Position numbers and translations under genes: made by a program. A stretch of DNA of 64,000 nucleotides from assembly GCA_030544215.1 (NCBI GenBank), contig JARZZO010000016.1, positions 58,941,501 to 59,005,500 of the forward strand, in the 5' to 3' direction. Numbering within the stretch: the first letter of the stretch is position 1; each line of letters opens with the position of its first letter. The DNA comes from Zantedeschia hybrid cultivar (taxonomy: Eukaryota > Streptophyta > Magnoliopsida > Alismatales > Araceae). Shown here in pieces: positions 43,514 through 56,594 of the stretch. The notes under the pieces were generated by a model. The model was not told where the DNA came from and searched no databases. It worked only from the letters and a program-made list of their open reading frames with translations.

Positions 43514-43918
43514 ATGGCTGCCAATCTCGCCAAGACTGCCACTGATGGAGTTGGCGACTCTCTGTGGCACCATGTCATCCTCCTTGGCATCGACCATGAT
43601 AGCAACCCCTTCTTCTAGCTTGAGGACGTCTTTAAGTACCAGCGCATCATCCACCGCTATCTTGATGCTATCCGAGGAGATGACGGCGAGGCACCTGGAG
43701 GGAAGGAGAAGAAGAAGAGGAAGAGGGTGCCGGCTACTGTGGAGACTGCCTTATCATTATGTTCTACCTCCCCCCACAAGGGGCATGGGAGGGGTTCTCA
43801 TGCCAACAAAGAGCAAGAGCAGGGAGGATTTCTTGGTTTCCTCTTTGCCTCCCCTCCCTTAGCGGTCGCTTCCCCTGCATTGGCACTTACCATCGCTGGC
43901 ATCGATGCACATCCCTGA
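43514..43918 (+). pseudogene. Coding-like fragment carried in the outer hAT-like element
   Basis: A frame from ATG at 43514 to TGA at 43916-43918, with one TAG near 43615. It reads HHVILLGIDHDSNPFF, then KYQRIIHRYLDAIRGDDGE, a basic run GGKEKKKRKR, and an Ala/Pro-rich tail. The base composition and amphipathic reading look like real former coding sequence, perhaps a captured host exon, but I recognise no family. Confidence 0.35.
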
Positions 43919-44698
43919 GCTGCCACACGCGGGGAACATTATTGGATCCCCTAATTCCCATCCCCCCCATTGTCCTCCTGCCCTCCTCGCTTGTCCCTTG
44001 GAGATGCACCACAACCAGGGCTGTCAACGGATCCATATATTATCCGAATCCGATCCGAATCCGTGTTCGATTACTCGGATTTTTATCCGATTATAGTATT
44101 CGACAGATGTAACCGAATATCCGTATAAGATCCGATTAATAACCGAAGCGAAAACAGAAACCATGTATCCGCTTTGAATATTATCCGACCGATTAAAATT
44201 TTTAATATCCACCGTTAAATCCTACCCTCTACATATCCAATGCCCGAGGAGGTTGGAAGCTTTGAATACCCTAATCCACCAAATCCCACGGGCCCCTCTA
44301 CCCCACCCCAAATATCCATTCCCTGTTCCCACTTCCCAGATCAACCTGCTGCCCCACTTGGCACTTGTGCTGCACGCCACCCATCTCCATCTCCTCCATG
44401 CTGCCTCCATTACTGCCCCACTTTTGTTGCATCTCCATCTCCTCCATGTTGCCTCCATTACCAGCAGCACCAATGGTGGCCACCAGGTTGCTGGTGGTCG
44501 ATGAGCTCCCAAGGCTGTAAATCTTGTGATCCTCCCCCCTCCCCCCTCCCCCCCTGAGGCCAGCAGCCAGCCGGCCCCTTGAGGATAGCATCTAACCTCC
44601 TCCACCTCGAAGCCAGCAACCTCCTTGAGGACATCGTCTAAGCTCGACTCCTAACAGCTCCAAGAGTTGACGGTAGCTAGTTGCACATCCCTAAGCCA

Positions 44699-44800
<102 letters not shown>

Positions 44801-45852
44801 GCACTTCGACTTTTTCCGGTAGTGTACGGACAGTAGGCTGCAGATTTCTTCTTCTCTTGCTTAGGATCTTTGTTCATATGGAGTTGTGTCTCAGATCTGA
44901 GCCTCTTTGATCTATTGAATCTAACTATCTAAGCTATGATCTAAGGCTCTGCACTAAAGTCCTAGTTGAAGCCTAGATTTTTCTTTGAAGATTTCCTAGT
45001 AGATGTCAGGGGAGACTTAGGAGGCCCTTCCCCTAGACTCTCACCATATAAAGGTTGAAACTTTCTTGTTATTTCATGGCAATGGAGACATAAGAATCTC
45101 ACCTTTTTTCTCTTTTTGCAGGTCATCAAACTGTTGATGGTGGTCATCATTTACAATCTATCCTGTGGAACTTCACCTTGTAAAGGTTGTAGCTTTCACC
45201 TTCTTTCATGGTAGACATTAATAGAGATACAAGACTTACTTTCCCCCCCCCCTTTTTGACAGTTTGTTAAACTGTTAGTGGTGCTCACTGTTGACAATTT
45301 GATTTGGTTAAGTTATGTTTGGTGAGTTCATTAATCTCTGTGTGTGTGTGCGCACGCGCAAACGTGTGCACATGCATATGCTTGTGTGTCTGAACTTGGA
45401 TGTTTTCATCTTTTTATTTGATTGTCTGAAATTAGATGTCAATTCCTATGCTATGTATGCATTTTATTTGGGAGCTCCAATGTTGTTATTACATTATATG
45501 TACATATGAGAGTTCGTGATCCTTTATACTGTTTGATCATTATTAAGAATATCCAATTTTTTCTCATCCTCTTAGTTTATTAATTTATATTTCTATTTAG
45601 ATTTTCAATTTATTTGCATGCTTTTGATGTTTTAAATTTTATTATGCACACCTATCGATGTTTACAAGGCAAGTTAAATACTATGTGTGCATTTATGAAT
45701 TTGTGATCTTAAATTATGTGTGTGTTTTTGTGAGTGAGTGCATGTGCTACTTAAGTAGTTTTCTTTTTAGTTATTTTCTAGTCTAACTTGTAAATGTTAT
45801 TTATGATATTTTTTTATTGACTTTCTTATTTTGACTTTGAACATCAAATGTC

Positions 45853-48024
45853 ATGTTGATAGGTTGCACTTATGCATCATTGGGTGTCATGGATGAACAC
45901 GGGTTAGCTACTCATATGGAGAGTAATGTTTCTTGTCTCGTGAATGCAATCGTTCTAGAAAGTGTCAATGCACTTAATCCAACTAGCAACCCTACACCGA
46001 CTATAGATGGAGCAAAAGTGGTTTCAAATCTTGAAATAAAACCTCCTTCACCTAGGAAGAGAAGGTTGACATCAGTGATTTGGAAAGAGTTTGAGAAGAC
46101 TAAGGATGATGATGGAAATGATATTGCTATATGTTTGCATTGCAAACGAAAATTTGATGGATCTAGTACTAAAGGCACCACTCATCTTAGAAATCATGCA
46201 TCTGTATGTCCACGGAAAGATCACGAGAATATCAAACAGAAAATGTTGTCAACATCTAAGTGCATAAATGAGGTTAATGCAAAGATTTCAAATTTCAAAT
46301 TTGATCAAGATCGTAGTCGTCGAGATCTTGCAAAGTTAGTGATCAAACATGAGTTACCTTTTACCTTTGTGGAGTATGATTATTTTACCACATTTTGTGG
46401 TAATTTGCAGCCACAATTCAAACCTTGCAAAAGAAACACCATCAAGGCTGAAATCATGAAAATTTATGATGAAGAAAAGAAGAAATTGTATCATGTGTTA
46501 GATATGCTTGATGCACATATTAGTTTAACCATTGATTTATGGACTTCGGGACAAACTATGGGTTATGCTTGTTTGACAGCTCATTTTGTTGATGACGAGT
46601 GGAATTTGCAAAAAAAAATTCTTGCATTTGAACATGTAAAGACTCCACACACAGCTGAAGTTCTTTATAAATTTGTGAAAGCTCAAGTGTTAAATAGAAT
46701 ATTAACAAGAAGTTGTATGCTATAACTCTTGACAATGCATCCTCTAACAATGCAATGGTTAGAGATTTTAAGAATTGGCTTTGTGACAAGAACTTGTTGA
46801 TATCTCATGGTGATTTCTTTCATGTTCAATGTAGTGCACACATATTGAATTTGATTGTGCAAGATTGTTTGAGTGTCATAGTTAAATTCATAGAGAAGAT
46901 TCGAAAAAGTATTGTGTTTGTGAGAAAGACACCTAAGAGAAAGGAAAACTTCAAAAGGACTTTGATTTATGAACATTTGCCAACAAAAAGAGGTGTATGT
47001 TTAGATGTTCCAACTCGATAGAATTCAACTTTCTTAATGCTTGAGAGTGCATTAGAATTGAAGAAAGCATTTTTACGTTTGCCGGACATTGATTATGAAT
47101 ATGTAGATTGTCCTTTTGATGATGAGTGGGATGTTGCTAGTCACATACATGAATGCTTGAAAGTTTTTTATAATGCTACTCTTAGTCTTTCTGGGACAAG
47201 ATATGTGACTGCAAATGTATACTTTGATGATGTGTGTACGGTGCATATTAAGTTGCGTGAGTGGTTGCATGATGAGCAATTTTACATTCGAATAATGGCA
47301 CAAAAAATGTTGCTCAAGTTTATGAAATATTGGGAGGATTGTAGTTTGATATTTACTGTGACTTGCATTCTTGATCCTATATGTAAAATAGATTATGTTG
47401 TGTACATGTATAAAAAGATATATGGTGATAGTGCTCGAGCTCACGTTGAGAAAGTCAAGTCTTTCCTTTATAGACTTTATTCTGAATATGCATCCAAGGT
47501 TACTATCCCAACATGCATCTCTATTCCAATTAAAGATGAAGGCAAATGTGATGGTGATGAGATAGACTGTGATGATGTAAAAAAGCAATTGAGAGGAGGG
47601 TTTAAGAAATTTTTGAGTGTTCGATCATGTGGTGCATTAACTCAAAAGAATGAAGTGGATGTGTATTTAGAAGAGACTCATTCTCCGGATGAAATAGGAT
47701 TTGATGTGTTATTATGGTGGAAGGGTTATGGCATAAAATTTTCCAAACTTTCAAAGATGGCAAGAGATATTTTTGCAATTCCCGTGACAAGTGTTGTTTC
47801 GGAGTCGGCTTTTAGTACCGGTTCAAGAGTTATTGATGATAACTGCACATCTTTACTTCCGGAGACGATTCAAGCACTGATTTGTACACAAGATTGGCTA
47901 CCTTCTCCAAAAAAGAATGGTAAAATCATTGTTCTATTTTGTAAATTTAATTTTAGTCGTACTCTTATTTATTTTTTTAAATATTTTATATGATGTAGAT
48001 GATGCTCCTCTTGAATCTTGCTAA
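45853..48024 (+). pseudogene. hAT transposase (BED finger, RNase H-like core, hATC dimerisation domain), broken
   Basis: The start may be 45853 or 45889, both in frame. A BED-type zinc finger is clear: SVIWKEFEKTK then CLHCKRKFDGSS and HLRNH. The catalytic core begins near SLTIDLWTS. The frame changes by one base near 46695-46710, after which LDNASSNNAMV and HVQCSAHILNLIVQDCL continue. A TAG at about 47019-47021 interrupts the block after DVPTR. The C-terminal hATC region is well kept (LLWWKGYG, MARDIFAIPVTSVVSESAFS, TIQALICTQDWL). A small intron (47920-47998, GT-AG) would place the stop at 48022-48024. The gene is plus-strand and central in the element. Confidence 0.88.
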
Positions 48025-48188
48025 TCTAGCATCAAGTCGTCATTTGAAGTTTTGCTTACTTACCTAAATAAAGGTAAGTAAAGTTACATTTCTATTTTGT
48101 TATTTTCACTATTTATTTTGATTTCAATGTATACAAAACATTTGTAACTTCTTTTTTCTTATATGATTCGACTAATTTATCTTTTTAT

Positions 48189-48900
48189 GTTGAAATGGCT
48201 AATAGAATGAAGTGCATCAAATCTCACCAATGGATCATTTTTGCCTTTTGACTTTTCATGTTAACTTTCAAGAGCATCTCTCTTTTTGTGGACTTATGAT
48301 TTGTTAAAAATCAACGGGTGATGATTATGCCACTAAAGTTTTTTGTTTGGGTAAGTGTTAAAACTTTCAATTTTCTTTAGTCATGTAGTTATCCTATTTT
48401 ATTAGTTTAATTCCTGTTTTAGTTGAAATAGATCTTCATTAATTTATTCTTTTTTTCAGTTGAAATGGGTGATAGAATGAAGTTCAACAAATCTCACCAA
48501 TGAATTTTCTTTATCTTTTGACTCGTTTTGTTAACTTGCAAGAGCATGTCCATTTTTGTGGGTTTGTGATTTGTTAAAAATCAACGGGTGATGTTTATGT
48601 CATTGAAAATTTTTTGGCGGGTAAATGTTAATATTTTCAATTTTCTATCATTATATATTATACTACTCCATTAGCTTATTCTTTTTTTAGTCAAAATAAA
48701 TCTTCATTAATTTTATTCTTTTTTCAGTTGAAATAGGTGATAGAATGGAATGCAATAAAGGACACATTTTGTCTCGACTCTTTTTGTTAACCTCAAAGAG
48801 CATCTCCTTTTTGTGGACTTGAAAGAATGGTTATATAATCTTTTAAAAACCATTGGACGGTGCTTATGCCATTGAAGTTTTTTGGTGGTAAGTATTAACT
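48189..48900. repeat. Three tandem copies of a roughly 269-bp unit in the inner hAT
   Basis: GTTGAAATRG(C/G)T plus ATAGAATG recurs at 48189, 48459 and 48727 (periods 270 and 268). Each is followed by AAGAGCAT and AATCAACGG or a diverged form. The units lie just downstream of the transposase. Confidence 0.85.
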
Positions 48901-51000
48901 TTTTAAGTTTTTTTAATATGATTTATTTATATTGTTTTCCTAGATGTCTAAAATAACTACAATGTTTTATTTAGGCCGAAGAGTATTATTGTCTTAAGAT
49001 TTCTATTTTGACTCTTTTGTAGATTTGAAAAGAACAACTGATGTGGTAGAAATTACAACATTCCTTTTTATACTAATTTGCTGATTTTCAGATGTCTGTC
49101 TAAAATTCTGTGTTCGTACAATTTATTTTCAGATATAGAATATTATTCTAGAGAAACAAAGTTAATTTTTGCATAAGAAATTCAACAATTTAATCTCTCA
49201 TTTTCATTGGCTATTGATAGGTTATTCAACACTTTGATAGATGCAAAGTTGATTTGGTTGTTTGTGATGGTGCCCCTGATGGTGAGGAAAGAATATGACT
49301 TGCATACTATATTTTTATTTTTTACTTTAATTGTTATGAATGAACCTGTTCAAACATGTAGGTTTTTTTTTGCTTTATGCAATCACAGGACTTCATGGCA
49401 TGGATGAATTTGTTCAGCCCAACTTATATTGGCAGTGAGTGCAATATTTATGTTGAATGTCCACGCTGATCTTCTCCAATTTTATAGTCCTAGAATAGTG
49501 ATTATAGAACTAAAGGGGTATTGAAATATATAGTATTTAGAAATAGGTTTTTCTTGAGTTGTGTATTTTGACTGATGCATATTGGGATCATATCAATTCA
49601 TGACCAGTTATGGGGCACTATTTATTTAGCGTTCCCTTGCCTTCTTTATTCATTGTGGGGTACTGTGCTAACTCTAAATCCTCCCCATCCATCAGAGACT
49701 ATTCTGAAGATGGTAGATCATGATCAACTTATAGTCTTTTTACACTGTTAGCGTCTGCTCGTGTGATAAATTGATATGAAGCTAGTTTGCTTCTAGAGCG
49801 AAGACAACATTGATAGTGCTAGGCAATATGTTTCTGCTATAATATTGGGTTTCAAGTTATTGCAACTAGAGTACTTGATCTAGTCATACTATTGAAATAT
49901 ATGTATTTTATTTTCTTTTTTGATTTTTCCTCTGAAATGTGTTGGATTTTTGGCAGTGATGGCTTTTGAGCATGGCAAACTTTGATAGGGAGTCTCTATG
50001 AGTTAATGCATTGCTATGTTGTTGATAGCCTAGTGCTTATTCAAGTTAGGTGGTAATGACTCATTGTTACATATTTTTGTTTCTCATTTCATATGTTACT
50101 ACCTATGCCCCTTCGTAGGTGATTCTCAATCTTTATCCTCCCGATGTGGAGAATTTTTGCAGTAACCACACTTGAAAATGTTTTTGCTCGTCTATTTCAC
50201 AGTGATTATGAACAATGATTTTTACTATCAGAACTTAAGCATGTTTGCAAAGTTTAATTGATTATTACTTCTGTGAAGTATAACTTATGCTTTTGCTTTT
50301 GCACTTTCCTTTTTGTTCTAATATGATAATTCATTCTCCACTTTAAAAAAAATATATGATAATTCATTCTCAACCACTGGATCCCAGCATTAGTGAGCAA
50401 ACTGTCTTCTTTTTCAGTTTTTAGATATTTTTCACATTGTTTATCACCTTCTCAATTTATTTTCCTCCATGATTACTTTCCTTTCTTTGAAGTAAGCAAT
50501 TAAACTACTATATTTGAACTGATTCTTCTTAATTGTAGATTTACTTTTTTGTATAGGTAAGTATTTACAATTTTTATTTCCTTTTGCTTATATACTTGTA
50601 TTAATTTTAGTATTATTATTTTTTAGATCAAATGATCGATAAAATCAGCTACAATGATAGATGATATGGGGAATATTTTTAATCTTATTATTTTCCTTTT
50701 GACTATTTCTTTTGGCTTGTGAAAGAATATTTGTATTGTAAGAAACTATTATAATGATACTCGTCATTCAACTCTTTGTAGATTATTATGAATGCGTTCT
50801 AATTTAGTAATTAGTACTGTTCAGAGAATGTTGAAATATTTTAAAATTGTTGATGTTTATTTTGTTCAAACGAAGTATTTTTATTTTCAGATAATTATTT
50901 AAAGTATGATTCAATGGTTTACGATGCGTATAAGTTCACAAAGTTGCATGGTTAAAATATTTACATTGTAACAATCTTACAAATTTAAATAATATGCTAT
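48901..51000. other. Non-coding 3' part of the inner hAT
   Basis: AT-rich, with no recognised gene or second protein. The GGATAATTTT subterminal motifs begin after 51020. Confidence 0.5.
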
Positions 51001-51172
51001 AGGTTAGCAGCAAATATTGGGATATTATCCGGCGGAGTCGGAAACGGATGAATAAACTTATTATCCGCCGGATACTATTCGAAGTCGGATGTTCGGATAA
51101 TTTTAAACGGAGCGAACTCGGATAGTATCATATCCGCTTCGAATCCGCTCCGTTGACAGCCCTAACCACAAC

Positions 51173-51626
51173 TGCCTTGGGCTTGGAGGATTACAACGGC
51201 TACCTTGGAGAAGAGATGCTGTGCTAATGAGCTTGCTACCTTTGGAGGATTCACTGTTGGATTTGGAGCAGCTATCGGCGACAGAGGATAGCGGTAGAGA
51301 TTTTCCCGTCGTCCTCCCACCCTGCAGCCCTGCCGGTGTGGTGGTTGCATTTGTCCAGGTTGTGGAGAATGGGAGGGGACAGTGCTTGTCTGGTGTGGTG
51401 ATTGCCGCAGCTCGTCCCACCACCAGGTCCACCACCCATCTCGCTCGAGGATCCCCAGTGATGGAGGCGCAGGCAAGACCGTGGATCAGACGGAGGTCCG
51501 CCTCCTCAAAAGTGGCATACAAGTGGATCCATATCTTTGACACTCGGGTATGAGAGAGTCCGCATCCGAAAAAGTGGGATGTGGACGGGTCAAATCTGGA
51601 TATACCCGACCCGTTTTACAACCCTA
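51173..51626. other. Right part of the outer hAT-like element
   Basis: Resumes the outer element after the inner hAT. It is GC-richer than its surroundings. ORFs on both strands (51103-51543 minus, 51221-51553 plus) have no recognisable domain and are probably chance or captured sequence. Confidence 0.5.
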
Positions 51627-52401
51627 CACATGACCACCACACGTGACGCTATTGAAGTGGGCCGCAGGCTTCTTGGGCTGTCCTCAATTGGACCCAACTG
51701 GGCCAAAAATATATTAGCCCTCTTCACATGCTTTTGCTTTGAAAAAAATATGATATAACCAACATCCCCACCGTCTCTTTGGCCCTTGAGATTTAAATGT
51801 AAGCAAATTTAAGGGTGCAAAATAGAACTGCAATGGCTCATAGACCAAACTAAAATTTTAATATTAATATTTTTCAAGTATGAAATATTAATATTATGGA
51901 TGATATATGATTTAAGGTAAAGTGTTCGGATGAACTTGAAACAATATTAAACATAATACAAGGCGTCATATTGCTTTTTATTGTATCAATTTTAGCTTAC
52001 GTGATTATTGCCCAACAAAGGTCTTGTAAATGATTTTTTTTTTTGGTCAATACTTGTAAATGAATTTGAGTTCAACTGCTTCCCACTTCACTAATGCACA
52101 ATAATTTAAAACGATATGAATATTTAAGTTATGCATAGGGATTTGAGGGCATAGAGTCGCATAGAAGAGTGTTAATATCGAGTATATGGACAAAAGCTCC
52201 ACCTTTTATAGATTTTAGAGATTTACGGTCTAACATGACAATTTTGTGGGTAGAGATCTTGCATTTTGACGTTGGGGATAACAACATACAAGTTTCGGTA
52301 CGACGTCCATGCAAATTTCATCCACAACTTCTTGTATGACGATAAGCTGTATGACTACACAAAACTATAACTTGATCCAACAATAGTTTCATTCGCATAT
52401 A

Positions 52402-52542
52402 AACTATCGGATAATCCTACTTAAATTTAATTTATTTTTATCTTACTTAACTATCGGATAATCCTACTTAAATTTAATTTATTTTTATCCTACTTAACTA
52501 TCGGATAATCCTACTTAAATTTAATTTATTTTTATCCAATTA
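52402..52542. repeat. 47-bp tandem repeat, three units
   Basis: AACTATCGGATAATCCTACT recurs at 52402, 52449 and 52496, each with the same AT-rich tail. The units are nearly identical. Confidence 0.9.
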
Positions 52543-52600
52543 CATTCAATTTATTATTTTATCTATCTCTTAATCAAGTATAAACTTTTAATGGGTTTTT

Positions 52601-52631
<31 letters not shown>

Positions 52632-52639
52632 CTATGAAT

Positions 52640-52985
52640 TACTGTATTGGTATGTACACCCCGGACTTCATATATTGTTATCAATACCCTAAATCTTCTG
52701 AAAGGTTATAATTATGCCCCTCCATCAAATTACCGTGAACTCCAAACGAAAATACGAGAAAGATTCTGCGAATTTTTATAAAGTTAGGTGTATATATACA
52801 AATTTTAGTGAATTTAGAGTTGCATAAACAAAATTCTAGTAAACTTAAGGGTATATATGTAAAATCTTTTTGCCATATTTTAGGCATTTTGATGGAGGGA
52901 CATAACTACAATCTTTTGAAGATTTTGGTGATATTGATTACAATATGTGAGAGTTAGGGTATACATACAAATATGATAATTTATA
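52640..52985. mobile_element. Long-inverted-repeat MITE, copy 2
   Basis: The left arm (about 52650-52730, with ATTGTTATCAATACCCTAAA and CCCCTCCATCAAA) is mirrored imperfectly by the right arm (about 52888-52975, with TTTGATGGAGGGACATAAC and TGATATTGATTACAAT). Same family as the copy at 15848 and the one near 61870. Confidence 0.5.
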
Positions 52986-53463
52986 GGAGTATATATATAA
53001 ATCCAAAGTGTAATATGATGATTGAGATATACAAAATAACATTTAAATACCATATGTATATTCATGATATTTATTTATTTGTTTTATTTCAAATAAATGA
53101 CTATAGGTTACTAGTTTAGGCTGTATATCAATTGTCTTATCCTATATCCATGGTTGTTTAAGTTTGTCATCCATAATTGCAGTTACATTTTCAGTTCTCA
53201 CTCCGTTCTCTAATAATCGATCAGCTTATTAATAAGATGAACTTTGTATATTTAGAGTTAATTTCATATAAATCATCCTTATATTATCAGATATGCTATT
53301 ATTATTTATGCAATATCATATATACCACATCTATAACAATATAGTATCATATTTGTCATTATCAATACCCTCTGTCACTTTAACCAAACCAAGCATGATT
53401 AAATATTGAGTATAATAGGATAATTGCATCTTTTGGTTAGCTGTTATTTGTCATTATCAATAT

Positions 53464-53590
<127 letters not shown>

Positions 53591-54587
53591 GAGATGTTTT
53601 AGTCATTTTCTCTTCTATCCACCATTCACAATTACCTTCTAACAATCAGTGGAAGATGCACCATTTTACCAGTAGAGTCCGGTGACCTCACTGGATTTTG
53701 TAAAATATATGAAAGTTTACTAATTTTGACTTATTAGAGTGTCGATTCATTAGTCTCTGCCCATTAGAGTGACATCATTGACCTACTGATTTTGACTTAA
53801 TATAGTTACCTCGCTAATTTAATGTCAGAACGATCCCACTGAACAAAATTTCAACGTCCATCACTGCTAACAATTATAGAGAACACGTTGCGTAAATCTA
53901 ATGATTGAAAACAAACATTAAATTTAATGGCAGTATTGATACTATAATGTTATAACGATTGTGCAAAGGATATCGCATAAATAAGTGACATATTTGATAT
54001 ATATCTTGCATGTAAAGATAGTTTATATAAAATTAACCCTAATATTTACAAGTCATCGGACTGGGCCGGATCAGATCGAGAACGAATCGAGGTCGGCCAA
54101 CCCGAACCAACAGCATTAGCTTCGAGACTCTAAATCTAAGCAGTCCAATCCGACTTCCATCTAACCTGAGACTGGATCCGAGTTAGGTTTAAGTTCACCA
54201 ACCGACCCGGTCTAAGATCCAAAACCGCAAAACGGCCAATCCCCACCCTGAAAAGGACAAAGCCGCAAAAGAGGAGTGCGGTGGGTGGTCTCCACGCGCA
54301 CGTGTGGTCCCCGCTGAGAGGTCCTTGTTGGCAACCGCCTCCACGTGCCGCGCGGCCCACCGGAAGGCAACGGCACAGCAGTGACAGCACCTAACTGCCC
54401 CAACTGTCCCCACCTTGCTGTGTGGAACAAAACCTCTGCACCGTGGTCCACTGCGCCCATCAATAATGGAATCCATTCGTCAGTGGGTCTTTGTTGTTTG
54501 ATGGTGAGCTGAAAGAAAGCGAGTTATATATGTGGTTCATTAGCTTTGCGTGCTTCTAGTAATTTAGTTGTTTGAGGATTTTAAAAA

Positions 54588-54598
54588 GGTATCAGAGC
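54588..54598 (+). other. Primer-binding-site relic of an LTR retrotransposon
   Basis: GGTATCAGAGC matches the core of the initiator tRNA-Met primer site used by many plant LTR elements. The preceding 100 bp could be a decayed LTR end. No coding remains follow. Confidence 0.5.
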
Positions 54599-54773
54599 TC
54601 CGTTTCTCAGAGAAAAGATCAAAAGGTAATTTTTGTAACTGATTTTCTTCTATTTAATATAAGTATTATTTTTATCATAATACATACACGTGACCAAATA
54701 GCCAAAACTAACTTCATAAAAATCAGTTACACACCACAAAATAATTGAAGTGTTCTCTACAACATTAAAGTGT

Positions 54774-55268
54774 GTTATAGAGGTATAAAAATGACAAATC
54801 ACTTTAGTCTCCACATCGGATGTTGTAAAAATAGGCATGTATTTATAAGTAGAGCCAACCTCTTTTCCTAACGAGGACCATTTTTAAAGAAAAATGATAA
54901 AACTTCTCTTCCGTTCTGGAGACAATACTTCGGGAGACGCATATAAATTTTTACGCATCCACAATAACGCCGTACGTGAAAACTGAACAAAAAGTCACTA
55001 ACTTGTCTGAGCACCCCTAGTCAGCCTGATCCGTCCAACGGCTTAAAGGGATTCGTATATCCTTACTTTCATAGGAGGTTATATAGAGATATAAAAACGG
55101 CAAACTGCTTCAGTCATATATCGGATGTTGTAAAAATAAACGTATGCTTATAAGCAGAACACAACTTTTCTTACCAACAAAGACTATTTTCTAAGAAAAA
55201 AAAATAAAATCTCACCTCCGCTTTGAGACAATACTTTGAGAGAGACACGCAAATTTTCACGCATCCAC
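54774..55268. repeat. Pair of about 190-bp direct repeats, LTR-like
   Basis: Copy 1 (about 54774-54967) and copy 2 (about 55078-55268) both run GTTATA(T)AGAG(A/G)TATAAAAA, then ATCGGATGTTGTAAAAATA, TTATAAG.AGA and GCATCCACA. ACATCGGATG plus TTATAAG is typical of plant LTR promoter regions. They are diverged and hold no genes between them. Confidence 0.55.
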
Positions 55269-55271
55269 ATG

Positions 55272-55545
55272 TGTCAAATTCGATGATATTTATTTAAGAT
55301 TTTGTTATGATCTCACATTCTAGGTGACATAAGCTAAAGTTTTAAAAGAAATCTCTTGCTCCGAATTTCCCCGTGTAAAATTCTTCGGTAAGAAAATGTC
55401 GGTGACAAATCCGATGGTATTTATTTAAGATCCAGTCATAATCTCACATTCCGCACGCACGACGTAGTCTAAAGTTTAAAAGAAACTTCCACTTCAAATT
55501 TTCTTTGTAAAATTTTTCCGCAAGACAATGTAGGCGGCACGATTA
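55272..55545. repeat. 131-bp tandem duplication
   Basis: TGTCAAATTCGATGATATTT (55272) and TGACAAATCCGATGGTATTT (55403) start two diverged tandem units, each with TTATTTAAGAT, ATCTCACATTC and TAAAATT. Probably part of the same LTR debris. Confidence 0.65.
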
Positions 55546-55574
55546 AGTCATAGATAATATGCTTTCATTACTGC

Positions 55575-56586
55575 TAGGGCTGTCAATGGATAGGAGACAG
55601 GAAAGAAAATGGCATCCTCTGCTTCCATTTCTTACGAGGTTTATCCGAGATTGAAATGGAGTATTTTCACTTTTGCATCTATTTTCGCTTTTAAATCGAA
55701 AATCAGAAACTAGAACGGAAGTAAACGAAAGTTTCCGCTATCATCATCGTTATGTTAAGAAGTTATTTAAAAATACTGTTAGTAATTTCTTTTTGATAAA
55801 TTTTCTTCTAATAATTAAACATTTAAATTTACAAAATTTTAATATATATACAAATTCACAATCTATGAATTTTAAATTTTGAATCTACTTTATATATCGA
55901 TCTAAATTTACATTTGAATATACCCAAGCATGTACCATAAAATCATAATAAAATAATTTCAAACTTTTTACTTTGGTCTTACTTTTATCAAACTATCAAG
56001 AGCTATTCTCACTGTTAAATAATATCTATATATATATATATATTGATTTGTCTTTATTGAGAACTTGAGTAAAGAGTAGAGTAGCTCTTTTGGGGGTTTT
56101 CTCAAAAAAAAAAAAAAAAAAAAAAACCTTTTTTTTTTTTTTATCCTTACTGACTGGACCTTGTTGCATCCGGTAACAAACATGTATGAACCATTTCTTG
56201 AAGTATGCATCCTAAGAATAAAAATAAGGAAAAAACAAAGACGAAGAAAAAAAGAGAATAAAAAAACAAGTATGTCCTATAGATCTATCCGTTGTAGATT
56301 AGAGATTAAAAACAAATATTAAAAAGAAACAATTATTTAATTATAATATTGATTTTGAGGTCTATATATTTTGTGTGTGTATAAATAGATATATAAAGTA
56401 CATGATCATTCAGAAACTAAAACGGATTAGCAGATCCGAAAATAAGTGTTTCCGTTACCGACCCCTATAATTATCGAAAATTTATTTCCGTTCCATATAA
56501 TTTAACGGGTAACGGGTTTAACGAAATTCGGTAGCCATTGATAAAAACAGAAACAAAACGAATAATCGGAACTCGGGTATTCCCTA
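55575..56586. mobile_element. hAT-type MITE, about 1 kb
   Basis: Starts TAGGGCTGTCAATGG and ends GGGTATTCCCTA. The flanks ATTACTGC (55567-55574) and ATCACTGC (56587-56594) agree at 7 of 8. The terminal repeats match only over TAGGG, so the call rests mainly on the duplication and the hAT-like left end. It has no transposase and holds A22 and T14 runs near 56104-56141. Confidence 0.5.
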
Positions 56587-56594
56587 ATCACTGC

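Noticed and set aside
47073..47588. 171-residue ORF on the minus strand
   Set aside because: Antisense shadow of the hAT transposase.
54136..54476. Overlapping ORFs of 83-93 residues on the minus strand
   Set aside because: Three frames are open at once over a GC-rich stretch, with no domain or splice evidence. Most likely GC-driven chance ORFs.
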